From Arenibacter antarcticus (lineage in GTDB: Bacteria; Bacteroidota; Bacteroidia; Flavobacteriales; Flavobacteriaceae): a stretch of 64,000 bases of DNA. Positions within the stretch are counted from its first letter, which is position 1; each line of letters starts with the position of its first letter. Shown in pieces: positions 54,987 to 63,334 of the stretch. The notes under the pieces were generated by a model. It did no database searches and was not told the origin of the DNA. It was given only the letters and a program-made list of their open reading frames with translations. The DNA lies in the NCBI RefSeq assembly GCF_041320605.1, contig NZ_CP166679.1:4202001-4266000 (forward strand), given 5' to 3'. The translations under genes were made by a program, and so were the position numbers.

Positions 54987-55466
54987 ATGAAAAAATGTAT
55001 CCTTAATATCCGTGTAACGGAAGAATTCAGAAACGACCTGGAGTACCGTGTGTCAGAGTCGGAAACAAACCTTTCCGATTATATCAGAAATATCCTTTGG
55101 GATAGTCTATACTACGAGGAAGATGAATATTTTAACCAGGCACATGATGATGATGTTTCATTCTCCAAATCATTTAAATTCACTTTCCTAACCGCTTGGC
55201 TATTTACAAAGTATATGTACCCTGTAGAGCATAACACGAAAAATGTAATACAAGAAATAAAAGCCATTGTGGATGAAGCTATTCAAGACACTACGCTGAG
55301 TAATGCACTTCGGTATGAACTGTCCAAGGTCACCTATGACATCAATCGGTTTTTGAATGAACCCAATTATTTGGACAAACAGTTTCAATTTCCAATTCCC
55401 AACCATCAAGGATCATTCGATTACACCGTACTGTTTAATGAGGTTTGGACTATATACTACAGATAA
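54987..55466 (+). CDS. Ribbon-helix-helix type DNA-binding protein
   Basis: 159 residues from ATG 54987 (a start 11 codons earlier is possible). The N-terminus shows a ribbon strand and two helices (CILNIRVTEEFRNDLEYRV, then SDYIRNILW), typical of CopG/MobC-type RHH proteins. The rest is helical. It may be a copy-number repressor or a mobilisation accessory. The TAA overlaps the next ATG by one base. Confidence 0.7.
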   Translation: MKKCILNIRVTEEFRNDLEYRVSESETNLSDYIRNILWDSLYYEEDEYFNQAHDDDVSFSKSFKFTFLTAWLFTKYMYPVEHNTKNVIQEIKAIVDEAIQDTTLSNALRYELSKVTYDINRFLNEPNYLDKQFQFPIPNHQGSFDYTVLFNEVWTIYYR

Positions 55467-56530
55467 TGAAAGCGAATAATAATATTAAAGCAAAGGAGAG
55501 TTTTGTGGATACAGTAAGAAGTGATATAGATAATCATAAGACCAAATTGAATTCCGGAGGAAAAAGCACTAACTGCTTTGTAGTTAAAAGTGCAGATGAA
55601 TGGATTGAAGAAGCTAAAAAGAGACCAATACCGAATATGCTATTTGATGCCTTTTGGTTTGAAAACGAAATTTGTATTCTTTTTGCGGATACAAATTTAG
55701 GGAAGTCCATATTGGCCATGCAGATAGCAGATAGCATAAGTCGTGGAAAAAGTATTCAAGGCTTTCAACTTGAAACTGGTGCCCAAAAAGTCCTATACTT
55801 TGATTTTGAGCTATCCGACAAGCAATTGGAAAAGCGATATTCCAAAGACTATAAGTATCACTATAATTTCCACCCAAATTTTTTAAGGGCAGAAATAAAT
55901 CCTGAATCGGAGAAGCCCAAGAAATTTAAAACTTTTGAGGACTTCCTATGCGATTCTTTAGAACAATTGGTGCTGAGCTATGGGATGAAAGTCATCATAA
56001 TAGACAATATCACTTTTTTGAGAGATGATAATGAAAAGGCTAAAGATGCTTTGACCTTGATGAAGCATTTAAAGGCATTGGGCAAAACTCACGGGCTTTC
56101 CATATTGGTCTTGGCCCACACCCCAAAAATAAAACCTTTTGATCCTTTGACTAAAAACCATCTTTCGGGAAGTAAAATGCTAATCAACTTTTGTGATAGC
56201 AGTTTTGCCATTGGTAAGAGTTCCACTTTGCCGTCTTTAAGATATTTAAAACAAATTAAGCAACGTAATACAGAGGAAATATTTCATTCGGGCAATGTTG
56301 CTATCTGTGAAATTATCCATGAAAATAGTTTTTTAGGTTTTCATTTTATTGAATGTGATGATGAACAAAACCATCTAAAAACTTTTTCTTCAGATGATGT
56401 AGATGATCGGAACACTATTGTTTTGGGTTTAAAGAAAGAAGGATTGACCAATACAGCTATAGCGAGTCAGATTGGTGTTAGTGAGGGAACAGTAAGGAAT
56501 ATTCTAAAAAACTCGATGGATAATCCATAG
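55466..56530 (+). CDS. RepA-type (AAA_25) hexameric ATPase with C-terminal HTH
   Basis: 354 residues. Walker A ADTNLGKS near residue 66, Walker B VIIIDNITFL, and sensor LVLAHTPK. These are the RecA-fold motifs of RepA helicases found in plasmids and mobile islands. The last 30 residues (EGLTNTAIASQIGVSEGTVRNIL) are a LuxR-like helix-turn-helix. It probably loads or acts as replicative helicase. ATG 55466 overlaps the upstream stop. Confidence 0.85.
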   Translation: MKANNNIKAKESFVDTVRSDIDNHKTKLNSGGKSTNCFVVKSADEWIEEAKKRPIPNMLFDAFWFENEICILFADTNLGKSILAMQIADSISRGKSIQGFQLETGAQKVLYFDFELSDKQLEKRYSKDYKYHYNFHPNFLRAEINPESEKPKKFKTFEDFLCDSLEQLVLSYGMKVIIIDNITFLRDDNEKAKDALTLMKHLKALGKTHGLSILVLAHTPKIKPFDPLTKNHLSGSKMLINFCDSSFAIGKSSTLPSLRYLKQIKQRNTEEIFHSGNVAICEIIHENSFLGFHFIECDDEQNHLKTFSSDDVDDRNTIVLGLKKEGLTNTAIASQIGVSEGTVRNILKNSMDNP

Positions 56531-56555
56531 GGGCAAATATGATCTAGGCAATAAC

Positions 56556-56591
56556 AAAAGTGCTATCTGTAAATAAGCAAGTAGCACTTTT
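56556..56591 (+). terminator. Rho-independent terminator after the RepA-like gene
   Basis: AAAAGTGCTA / TAGCACTTTT, perfect 10-bp arms with a 16-base loop, then further A/T. It lies 26 bases after the stop codon, so the primase-like gene downstream has its own transcript. Confidence 0.8.
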
Positions 56592-56686
56592 AAATAGGCC
56601 GGTAAAAAATGCCCATACAGTAACAATAATCAAGGTACTGACAAACGTATCCAATTACATAGCCTTTTTAAGAACATTAAATAGTA

Positions 56687-56740
56687 ATTCGTAATCCTCG
56701 TAACATTCGTAACGTTACGAATGTTACGAGGATTACGAAT
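56687..56740. repeat. Perfect 54-bp palindrome upstream of the primase-like gene
   Basis: Two 27-base arms are exact reverse complements with no spacer, centred between 56713 and 56714. Each arm is itself built of three 9-mers sharing TCGTAA (left) or TTACGA (right). The right end is 13 bases before the ATG at 56754. Candidate functions are operator, replication or transfer origin, or a recombination substrate. Confidence 0.9.
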
Positions 56741-56753
56741 ATTAATATAAAAT

Positions 56754-57719
56754 ATGATTTATAGATATTCACTTGATAAGTCAAGTAAGAAATTCCGCTG
56801 TCCACACTGTCACAAAATAACATTTGTCCGTTACTTCGACAATGTTGAACAACACTATTTGGAAGAATCCCATGGTAGGTGCGACCGGGAAAGCAAATGC
56901 AGGTATCACAGTATGCCTAACCAACAAACGTTAGTGCCACAAGTTTCAAATTACACACCCCCAGTACCCAGCTATCACAAAAACCAAGAGGTTGTTAATT
57001 ATGGAAGAAATTTCAAGAATAATAATTTTATTCAATATTTAAAAAAACACTTCACTGAAAATGAAATACAAAATGTAATACTTATATATCTGGTAGGGAC
57101 CACAAGACATTGGAACGGTGCTGTAGTTTTTTGGCAAATGGATCATCATTCCAAGGTACATGGTGGTAAAGTGATGTTGTATGACAGTAATACAGGGAAA
57201 AGAGTGAAAAAACCGTACCCTCATATCAATTGGATTCATAAGATTAACAAGGAATCCGATTTTGTATTACAGCAATGTTTATTTGGATTACACTTGATAA
57301 AAGAGTATGACACTGATACCGTAGCCATAGTAGAATCTGAAAAAACGGCTATTATAATGAGTATCCTTATTCCAGAACACCTTTGGATGGCCACTGGCTC
57401 TAAAGCCAACCTAAAGGAAAGACTACTACTCCCTCTTAAGCACCACAACCTAATCCTGTTTCCAGATAAAACGGAATACAAGGCTTGGACAGAGAAAGCG
57501 TTACACCTAGCCGCAAAAGGCTTTAAAATAAGTTGCAGCCGTTTATTGGAGTCTTGTGACCTGGAACAAGGAGACGATTTAGTCGATTTATTCTTGAAAG
57601 TTAAAAATGAACCCCATCTGAATGGACCTCTCTTATCCCCTACCGAAAAGAACCTAAAAAGACTTGCGGAAATAAATCCGATGGTTTGGAACTTGGTGGA
57701 AGAGTTTGGGTTGGTGTGA
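56754..57719 (+). CDS. Zinc-finger/Toprim-like primase protein (DUF6371-like)
   Basis: 321 residues. N-terminal zinc-binding region RCPHCHKITFVRYFD and GRCDRESKCRYH (about 14-48). Toprim-like part: VESEKTAII (acidic-x-x-K), then LFPDKTEY and EQGDDLVDL. These are features of primase-like proteins of Bacteroidetes mobile elements. It follows the RepA-type helicase and the 54-bp palindrome. Part of its 3' end and the region after it are duplicated at 60666. Confidence 0.8.
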   Translation: MIYRYSLDKSSKKFRCPHCHKITFVRYFDNVEQHYLEESHGRCDRESKCRYHSMPNQQTLVPQVSNYTPPVPSYHKNQEVVNYGRNFKNNNFIQYLKKHFTENEIQNVILIYLVGTTRHWNGAVVFWQMDHHSKVHGGKVMLYDSNTGKRVKKPYPHINWIHKINKESDFVLQQCLFGLHLIKEYDTDTVAIVESEKTAIIMSILIPEHLWMATGSKANLKERLLLPLKHHNLILFPDKTEYKAWTEKALHLAAKGFKISCSRLLESCDLEQGDDLVDLFLKVKNEPHLNGPLLSPTEKNLKRLAEINPMVWNLVEEFGLV

Positions 57720-57769
57720 AAACTTAATTATGTGAGGGGTTTCCTTTCGGAAATTGAGATAACATCTTA

Positions 57770-57899
57770 ATTCAGAGCCGGTTTGACAAAAATTAAAATG
57801 CTTTGTTGTCCTTAGTCCTATTAGTCGTAATTAGGGATTCACTATCTTAGAGAGTTAAATGACAAATGAACATATACAATTGTTACCTACAATTTCGAA
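57770..57899 (+). repeat. Cargo-leader repeat, copy A
   Basis: Shares blocks with copies B (60934-61070) and C (62534-62672): GAGCC then ACAAAAATTA, TTCACTATCTTAG (close to a TAnnTTTG promoter) and ATATACAATTGTTACC ending in an ATTGT/ACAAT dyad. It ends at the start codon of the gene at 57900. It may be a promoter plus recombination site. Confidence 0.75.
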
Positions 57900-58499
57900 A
57901 TGAAAGAAGAAAAGTATATTATTGGAATTGCAGTTGGGTACGTCTTGAAAATAATGAAGGCCCATAAAACTGAAGCAAAATTCAGAAAAGAATTTGCAAG
58001 CATTAGACATGGAAACTATCCGAAATTTATTAATTTAGTTAATGGTGATATTCCTGAAATGGGTCTTTATAGACAAGGAGAAGTTGAAGTGAATCCTAAA
58101 CCAAAAACTGAAAATATTGACTTTGTTGGCTTATTCATGGCTGGCCCTTCAATGAAAGTTTTTTATGAAAAATGTGTTACCGAGTATGGTGATTTTGGAG
58201 ATAATGAAATTTCAAATGAATTATATTATCAAATAGGACTCTTTGAAATTACAGTACGAATACATGCAAACAACCATAATAAGATAGAAGAGAATCACGC
58301 ATTTGAAGATATTATTTTTAATCTAGGTCAAAATTTGAAGTTCACGGTTGATGAAATAAATACCCTACAAAAAGGCAGAAAACTATTGAATGTAATTAAA
58401 CACGGGATGAAAAAAAACTATTCTTGGTCTGAAGGAATAAATGATTTCAAAAAAGCACAAATTCTTATGGATGAAAAACAAATAGTTTTAGAATATTAA
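57900..58499 (+). CDS. Cargo protein of unknown function
   Basis: 199 residues, no signal peptide, mixed alpha/beta, acidic; no known family recognised (VGLFMAGPSMKVFYEKCVTEYGDFG is distinctive). Lies between repeat copy A and the repeat at 58508. The low GC compared with the primase gene suggests a different origin. A defence role is possible but not shown. Confidence 0.6.
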   Translation: MKEEKYIIGIAVGYVLKIMKAHKTEAKFRKEFASIRHGNYPKFINLVNGDIPEMGLYRQGEVEVNPKPKTENIDFVGLFMAGPSMKVFYEKCVTEYGDFGDNEISNELYYQIGLFEITVRIHANNHNKIEENHAFEDIIFNLGQNLKFTVDEINTLQKGRKLLNVIKHGMKKNYSWSEGINDFKKAQILMDEKQIVLEY

Positions 58500-58507
58500 A
58501 AGCTGGA

Positions 58508-58631
58508 AAACACCGTATCGTATAATTTATTGCTGGTCCTAGCCTACTTACGAAAATCCTAGCGCATTTTCTATTTGGTTTGTATTTGCTAAATTAGGTG
58601 TTTAAAATACACTACAAACCATATACCAACC
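58508..58631 (+). repeat. Imperfect palindromic repeat after the cargo gene
   Basis: Begins ACACCGTATCGTATAATT and contains the 9-bp arms TGGTTTGTA and TACAAACCA around 58576-58625, with CTAAATTAGGTG in the loop, ending at AACCGTC. It resembles the intergenic cassette-type repeats seen in flavobacterial genomes (from memory, not searched). The IS1182 remnant follows soon after. Confidence 0.6.
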
Positions 58632-58729
58632 GTCAGACTGCGCAACAACCTTCTACTTCTTAATAACTTTGTTGATTACCTATAAAACGCTGGAGTCCAA
58701 AACGTTCTGATATTGATTATCTTAATGGT

Positions 58730-59176
58730 ATGGATTTTATAACAGGTTTTAATAGGAACCAATTGGTATTGATGGATTTCGAATCCTGCCTGAGCCTGGA
58801 TTCCTGGGTACGGATCGATGACATGATCGTAGATATCCTTCCAATGCAGGAGCTGGGGTTCAAGGAGGTCCTTAACACAGAGGGAAGGCCCCCTTATTGC
58901 TCATCCGATCTGCTCAAGCTCTACATCTATGGCTACAAGAACAAAATTCGTTCCTCCCGCCGATTGGAACCTGTCAGCAAAGTGAACCCCGAGGTCATTT
59001 GGCTCTTAAAGGGACTTAAGCCCTCGGAAAGGAAGATCGAATATTTCATAAAGGACAGCGCAGGGTCGTTCAGAAAGGCCTTGAGGTATTTCGTGGTGCT
59101 GCTCCGTGACTGGGAGCTATTAGATGGGGGGCGCATTGTTACTAGATCTTTCAAAGTGGCACAAAACGAAACGTGA
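58730..59176 (+). pseudogene. IS1182-family transposase, N-terminal fragment
   Basis: About 135 residues match the start of IS1182-type transposases: FNRNQLVLMDFESCLSLDSW, then GRPPYCSSDLLKLYIYGY, IRSSRRLE, NPEVIWLLKGL. The frame then runs into a different sequence (GGRIVTRSFKVAQNET) that belongs to an IS21-type end. The catalytic domain is missing. Confidence 0.85.
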
Positions 59177-59243
59177 GAGGAGCCGTTCCCGACCAAAAGT
59201 GGCACAGATTGAACCGATATCAGTGGCACAAAACGAAACGAAG
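59153..59243. mobile_element. Remnant of an IS21-family end (three internal repeats)
   Basis: AGTGGCACAaAacGAAaCg-type units occur at 59153-59173, 59195-59216 and 59221-59243. Multiple short direct repeats are typical of IS21-family ends. No istA/istB follows, so only the end remains, cutting the IS1182 fragment. Confidence 0.6.
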
Positions 59244-59285
59244 TATCCAATTACAACATAGCGATTGCTAAAAATTCTGCTAATT

Positions 59286-59555
59286 ATGATAAAAAACGAA
59301 AGTAAATATTTAGAATGGATTGAAAGAAATGGAGTTGGTAAGAATGATTCTGTTGCTTCTTCAACAAAATCATATATATCCTACTTGAATACAGCTTCTA
59401 AATTAATTGGTGAAGATATTTCCGAAAAAAATCTTTACAATGAAAGCTGTGTTGTTGAAATAGCAAAAAAGCTAAATGGATTGAGAAGTGAAAAATCAAT
59501 TTCAAACTATAAGTCCGCATTAAGACAATACGCTGCAATGGTCCGAAATACGTAA
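59286..59555 (+). CDS. Small SAM-like helical protein, possibly a gene fragment
   Basis: 89 residues from ATG 59286. Five helices (VASSTKSYISYLNTASKLIG, LRSEKSISNYKSALRQYAAM) look like the core-binding domain of tyrosine recombinases or of some restriction enzymes. No catalytic part follows; a group II intron remnant begins 20 bases after the stop. Probably the front of a broken larger gene. Confidence 0.5.
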   Translation: MIKNESKYLEWIERNGVGKNDSVASSTKSYISYLNTASKLIGEDISEKNLYNESCVVEIAKKLNGLRSEKSISNYKSALRQYAAMVRNT

Positions 59556-59575
59556 CGGAATAAAGGCAGTTGCTA

Positions 59576-59690
59576 GTCGAGTAGGTAAAGGAGCGTCTCA
59601 CCCATAGACCACTCTCACCCGCCTTTGGACGGGCAGGGAACCGTACGTGAACCTCTTAATTCATATGGCTCTTGTCATACAGTCGGTAAG
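59576..59690 (-). mobile_element. Group II intron 3' end (domains V-VI), remnant
   Basis: On the minus strand 59671-59638 reads GAGCCATATGAA, then AAGAGGTTCACGTACGGTTC. This is the 34-base domain V of group II introns (GAGCCGTATG ... CACGTACGGTTC). A hairpin that could be domain VI and an end at CTACTCGAC follow. The intron-encoded reverse transcriptase is not seen upstream. Confidence 0.75.
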
Positions 59691-59885
59691 GCTTAAATAG
59701 TTAGCCCAGTTTGTATCCCAATTTTTGTAATTTAATTGTAAAAAGCCTGCATAATTTTAACTTACTATTTATTTTATCGTAAATCCATTTTTTCTCTTAA
59801 TAAATAGTCGTGTTTGTTAAAGAATTCTTTTAGACTAATTCTTCCCAACTCAAGAGCTTTATATTTCTCAAAATGTAAATATTTG

Positions 59886-60374
59886 TTATAAGTACCCTCC
59901 TTTTAAGCCAATTTCAATTCTCTGGGTACTTCCTTCAAGTATGTGCCTAATACTATCTACATAAAACCAATCTGTACCTACCCTAGCCTTTAAAAATGGA
60001 ATTGTAATGTTCTCTCCTAACCTTGGTATAAAAGCAAGCTTATCACATTTAAAGTATCCCCACTGCTCTTCAAAATATCTTAAATCAAATTGCACTTCCA
60101 ACTTAGGGAACCCCAAGCCATACTTTAATTCATTGCCAAATAATTCATTGTATAAATCTATAATAAGCTTGCGAAGTGTATAGGTTTTCAAATTTAGGAT
60201 AAGTTCCATTGATTTAAGTGATGGTATAGGCTCATCAGATTCCACAAAATTTTCAGACATCATGAAAGCAATTAAGGCTTTATATTTTTCTTCGTGACCC
60301 AATAATTTCTTCACTTGGGTTTTAATATATAAAAGGTCTAAGAAAGCACGCTTAACTTGGATATTATTTCTCAT
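59886..60374 (-). CDS. Protein of unknown function
   Basis: 162 residues, no signal peptide or membrane helix. N-terminal helices, then a beta-rich part (KLEVQFDLRYFEEQWGYF). No family recognised. Transcribed against the surrounding cargo; its minus-strand position between intron and primase remnant suggests separate acquisition. Confidence 0.5.
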   Translation of the reverse strand: MRNNIQVKRAFLDLLYIKTQVKKLLGHEEKYKALIAFMMSENFVESDEPIPSLKSMELILNLKTYTLRKLIIDLYNELFGNELKYGLGFPKLEVQFDLRYFEEQWGYFKCDKLAFIPRLGENITIPFLKARVGTDWFYVDSIRHILEGSTQRIEIGLKGGYL

Positions 60375-60665
60375 AATTAGAAGGTATTTTTGAGTTAAAC
60401 TTATTTCCCTATTAATTTACATTTATTGTAATTCATACTTCAAAGCTTCTTGGGTTAATAGTGTTTGCAATTGTCCAAATAAGTAAGATGGATGTTTACT
60501 TATTCCTGATTTTTAACTGACTTGAGAAACATCCGTTTCAGTAAGACCTTCCGGTCTTAATGCAACAATACCTCCAAAGACGGACTCAAAGACAAAATAT
60601 TACAGCCTCTTAAGAGCCATGCTGATGTTACTCCTAGTCAAGACCTAACAGCTACAGGCTCTGAT
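60375..60665. other. Intergenic debris
   Basis: No supported gene; sequence leads into the duplicated primase fragment. Confidence 0.35.
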
Positions 60666-60877
60666 ATGGTCGCAAAAGGCTTTAAAATAAGTTACAGTCG
60701 CTTATTGGAGTCTTGTGACCTAAAAGAGGGAGACGACTTGGTCGATTTATTCTTAAGAGTAAAAATGTACCCTATCTGAATGGATCTCTCTTATCCCCTA
60801 CCGAAAAGAACCTCAAAAGACTTGGGGATATAAATCCAATGGTTTGGAACTTGGTGGAAGAGTTTGGGTTGGTGTGA
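60666..60877 (+). pseudogene. Second copy of the primase 3' end, frameshifted
   Basis: The bases from 60669 closely match 57512-57719, the last third of the primase gene. The product AKGFKISYSRLLESCDL is nearly that of the intact copy (AKGFKISCSRLLESCDL). A missing A shifts the frame after LFLRVKM and gives an early stop. Homology runs on past the stop codon into repeat copy B. This is a scar of duplication or of recombination between related elements. Confidence 0.88.
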
Positions 60878-60933
60878 TGACTCTAATCTGTAACGGTTTC
60901 CGTTCAAAAATTGATGTAACACAATGTTGGTTG

Positions 60934-61070
60934 CCAGTTCAATAAAAATAATGATTAGTTGTAATCACTGTTCCTATTGAATACCATATTGTATTTACTA
61001 TCTTAGGCGGCTAAAAGGAATATGGTCAATAATCATATACAATTGTTGCCAGTAATTTAAAAAACCAACG
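60934..61070 (+). repeat. Cargo-leader repeat, copy B
   Basis: Same blocks as copy A: GTTCAATAAAAATAATG, ATTTACTATCTTAGG and CATATACAATTGTTGCC. Ends 3 bases before the ATPase start. Its upstream flank also matches the region after the intact primase gene. Confidence 0.75.
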
Positions 61071-61072
61071 AG

Positions 61073-62359
61073 ATGAGATTAACTAACCAGGTTTTTGGTG
61101 TTTCAAATGATTTAATAGACACTTATATTGAACGACCAAAAGTTGACAACCTTTTCCTTGAAGGATTGCAAAAAAATAAACATATAATTATTTATGGTGC
61201 ATCCAAACAAGGAAAAACTTCATTAACAAATAAACATTTAAATGAAGATGATTATGTCAAGGTTAATTGCTCTCCTTCCTCTACAACACTTGATATATTT
61301 AATTCAATAGTAAGGCAATTAAATGTTGAAATAATTGAGTCAACTAATATTACAACAACAATTGGTGGAGAATTAAAGACTGGAGTAAAAGCAAGAATAA
61401 AAATTCCATTTTTTGGTGGTGCGGATGCTGAAACCGAGGCTAGTGCTTCAAGTCAAAAAGAAAAGGGATTAACTTATAAGACGATTGATTACAATTTAGC
61501 ATTAGCACAAGATGTATCCGAGTTGCTTAAAGAAGTGAAATTTAATAAAAGAATCATTCTAGAAAACTTTCATTATTTAGAAGAAGATATTCAAAAACAA
61601 CTTTCTATAGACTTAAGAATATTTGAAGATTATAATATTCTTTTTATAATATTAGGAATTTGGAGGGAGAAAAATCGACTTTCCCAATTTAATGGCGATT
61701 TAGTTGACCGAGTAATTGAGGTGCCAGTTGAACCTTGGGAAAAAGGGGATTTAGCTAAAATTACTCAAGAAGGATTGCCATTATTAAACGTTGATTTCAC
61801 TGAAGTATTGGACTATATAATAGATAGCTGCTTTGATAGTGTAGGTGTGTTTCAAGAAATTTGTAAGGAATCATGTTATTCTGCCGGAGTTAACAAAACT
61901 CATCCAAATTTGTTAACTATAAGTAAAGAAAATGTTGATTTGGCAATAGAGAAAAAGTTAAATGATTATGGAAGTAGACATATCAGATGTTTAGAAAGTT
62001 TTGTTGAACAAAAAGCTAAAAGTTCCGATGAAGTGCCTCTTTATATTCCTTACTATTTTACAAAAGTATTGTTAGATGAATCTTTTGAAAATATTACAAT
62101 CGGATTAAAACGGAAATTTATTCAAGAAAAAATAAAAGAGATACACCATCGAGCGGAAAATGTAAGAGCGTCTGATATGGGATATTTTTTGAGAAATCTT
62201 GTTGCAAGCCAAATCAAAAAAAACATTTCTCCTCCAATTTTTGATTATGATATAAGTACTAGTTCAGTCAAAATTATTGATTCAACATTTTACTTTTTTC
62301 TTAAAAATTGTGATAGAGAAGAGGTTATTGAAAATCTAATGATTCCAGAAGGATTATAA
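61073..62359 (+). CDS. P-loop ATPase (AAA/Orc-type), probable defence or island cargo
   Basis: 428 residues. Walker A YGASKQGKTSL near residue 41; Walker B RIILENFHYL; the C-terminus has a winged-helix look (FDYDISTSSVKIIDSTFYF). No effector domain was recognised. Proteins of this shape are common cargo of bacterial mobile elements and can be the ATPase half of anti-phage systems. It follows repeat copy B. Confidence 0.7.
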   Translation: MRLTNQVFGVSNDLIDTYIERPKVDNLFLEGLQKNKHIIIYGASKQGKTSLTNKHLNEDDYVKVNCSPSSTTLDIFNSIVRQLNVEIIESTNITTTIGGELKTGVKARIKIPFFGGADAETEASASSQKEKGLTYKTIDYNLALAQDVSELLKEVKFNKRIILENFHYLEEDIQKQLSIDLRIFEDYNILFIILGIWREKNRLSQFNGDLVDRVIEVPVEPWEKGDLAKITQEGLPLLNVDFTEVLDYIIDSCFDSVGVFQEICKESCYSAGVNKTHPNLLTISKENVDLAIEKKLNDYGSRHIRCLESFVEQKAKSSDEVPLYIPYYFTKVLLDESFENITIGLKRKFIQEKIKEIHHRAENVRASDMGYFLRNLVASQIKKNISPPIFDYDISTSSVKIIDSTFYFFLKNCDREEVIENLMIPEGL

Positions 62360-62412
62360 AAACTACTGGTCAAGCCGTATATAAGCAATATCTGTAAGTT
62401 GAAAAAAAAATA

Positions 62413-62568
62413 TGGAAGAAGAAAATAAAAATTATTTTAATACCAGGAAGTACTCCTGAATTAATTGAAAGTTCAATTGCTCAGTTTAACCAACCTATAG
62501 CCAATCTTTTACAGCATATAGAATACTTTGTTTGGAGCCAATTCAACAAAAATTATGGGGCGATGTAA
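62413..62568 (+). pseudogene. Coding-like fragment without a start
   Basis: An open frame of 51 codons reads IILIPGSTPELIESSIAQ, then IEYFVWSQFNKNY, and ends at TAA 62566. The upstream bases give no start. It overlaps the start of repeat copy C. Probably a cargo remnant, unidentified. Confidence 0.4.
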
Positions 62569-62672
62569 CCAGTTATTCTATAGATTCCTGTAGGGGATTT
62601 ACTATATTAGGTGAATATAAGGGATATGATTTATTGTCATATACAAATTGTTAGCTGCAATTAAACCAACCA
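62534..62672 (+). repeat. Cargo-leader repeat, copy C
   Basis: Shares GAGCCAATTCAACAAAAATT, ATTTACTATATTAGGTG and CATATACAAATTGTTAGC with copies A and B. Ends 7 bases before the gene at 62679. Confidence 0.72.
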
Positions 62673-62678
62673 AAGAAT

Positions 62679-63242
62679 ATGAATAGTAAATCAAAAAAAG
62701 CTGTTAAATCGCTTGAGAATCACCATAAAAAACTCTCGGAAATAAAAACTGTTCAAGAAGGTAATTCTTGGAAGGCTACATTGAAAGATATGCTAAACCA
62801 ATATATTGGTTCAGAATCGTCAATTTCTAAAAGACTTGATGAATTGTATTTTACTCGTAAAGAAACTCAAATACATAACGTGGGAATCGGACATAGTATC
62901 GTTCATGTTTACGATGAATCAAAAAAACAGGATTTTAGTAATCTTATTGAAAACTCAATATCATTCATTAGAGAAAATGGAATTTATCAAAACCCAAACA
63001 GAAAGAATTTTTTAAGTGGATTTAATAATGGAACTATTATTAGCGGGATCGTAGTTGGAACCGGAATAATTTATGGAGCTGGACATTTTTTCGGGAATTT
63101 GGAAAAAGATAGAGAAATCATTAAAATGGAAAGAGAGCTAAATAAACAGAAAGCGACTAACTCGAATCTTGAGAATGATATAAAAACTTTGAGAATTGAA
63201 AATGAACATTTGAAAGTAAAAGATACCACAAAAACGAAATAA
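62679..63242 (+). CDS. Membrane/coiled-coil cargo protein, unknown
   Basis: 187 residues. N-terminal helical domain (about 1-100), one membrane helix near 115-137 (GTIISGIVVGTGIIYGAGHFF), then a coiled-coil tail (EIIKMERELNKQKATNSNLE). No known family. Flanked by repeat copy C and a hairpin with a complementary core. A partner of the upstream ATPase is possible. Confidence 0.6.
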   Translation: MNSKSKKAVKSLENHHKKLSEIKTVQEGNSWKATLKDMLNQYIGSESSISKRLDELYFTRKETQIHNVGIGHSIVHVYDESKKQDFSNLIENSISFIRENGIYQNPNRKNFLSGFNNGTIISGIVVGTGIIYGAGHFFGNLEKDREIIKMERELNKQKATNSNLENDIKTLRIENEHLKVKDTTKTK

Positions 63243-63334
63243 AACAGCAGCTAATAACTAAGAAGCATTCGTGCGGTCGGTACGACTGAGCATGAATGCA
63301 GTGTTGAACTACACCGGGTCGGCGGTCACTTTTC
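63243..63334 (+). repeat. Hairpin after the cargo gene, attC-like
   Basis: CAGCAGCTAATAAC (63245-63258) is complementary in part to the GTTAGCTGCAA of repeat copy C before the gene. GCATTCGTGC (63265-63274) and GCATGAATGC (63290-63299) pair with one G-T. So the gene is bracketed by partly complementary sites, like an integron cassette. No integron integrase is in the window. Confidence 0.5.

Noticed and set aside
59886-60374. Intron-encoded reverse transcriptase for the group II remnant
   Set aside because: The minus-strand protein here has no YADD motif or RT blocks, so it is not the intron protein.
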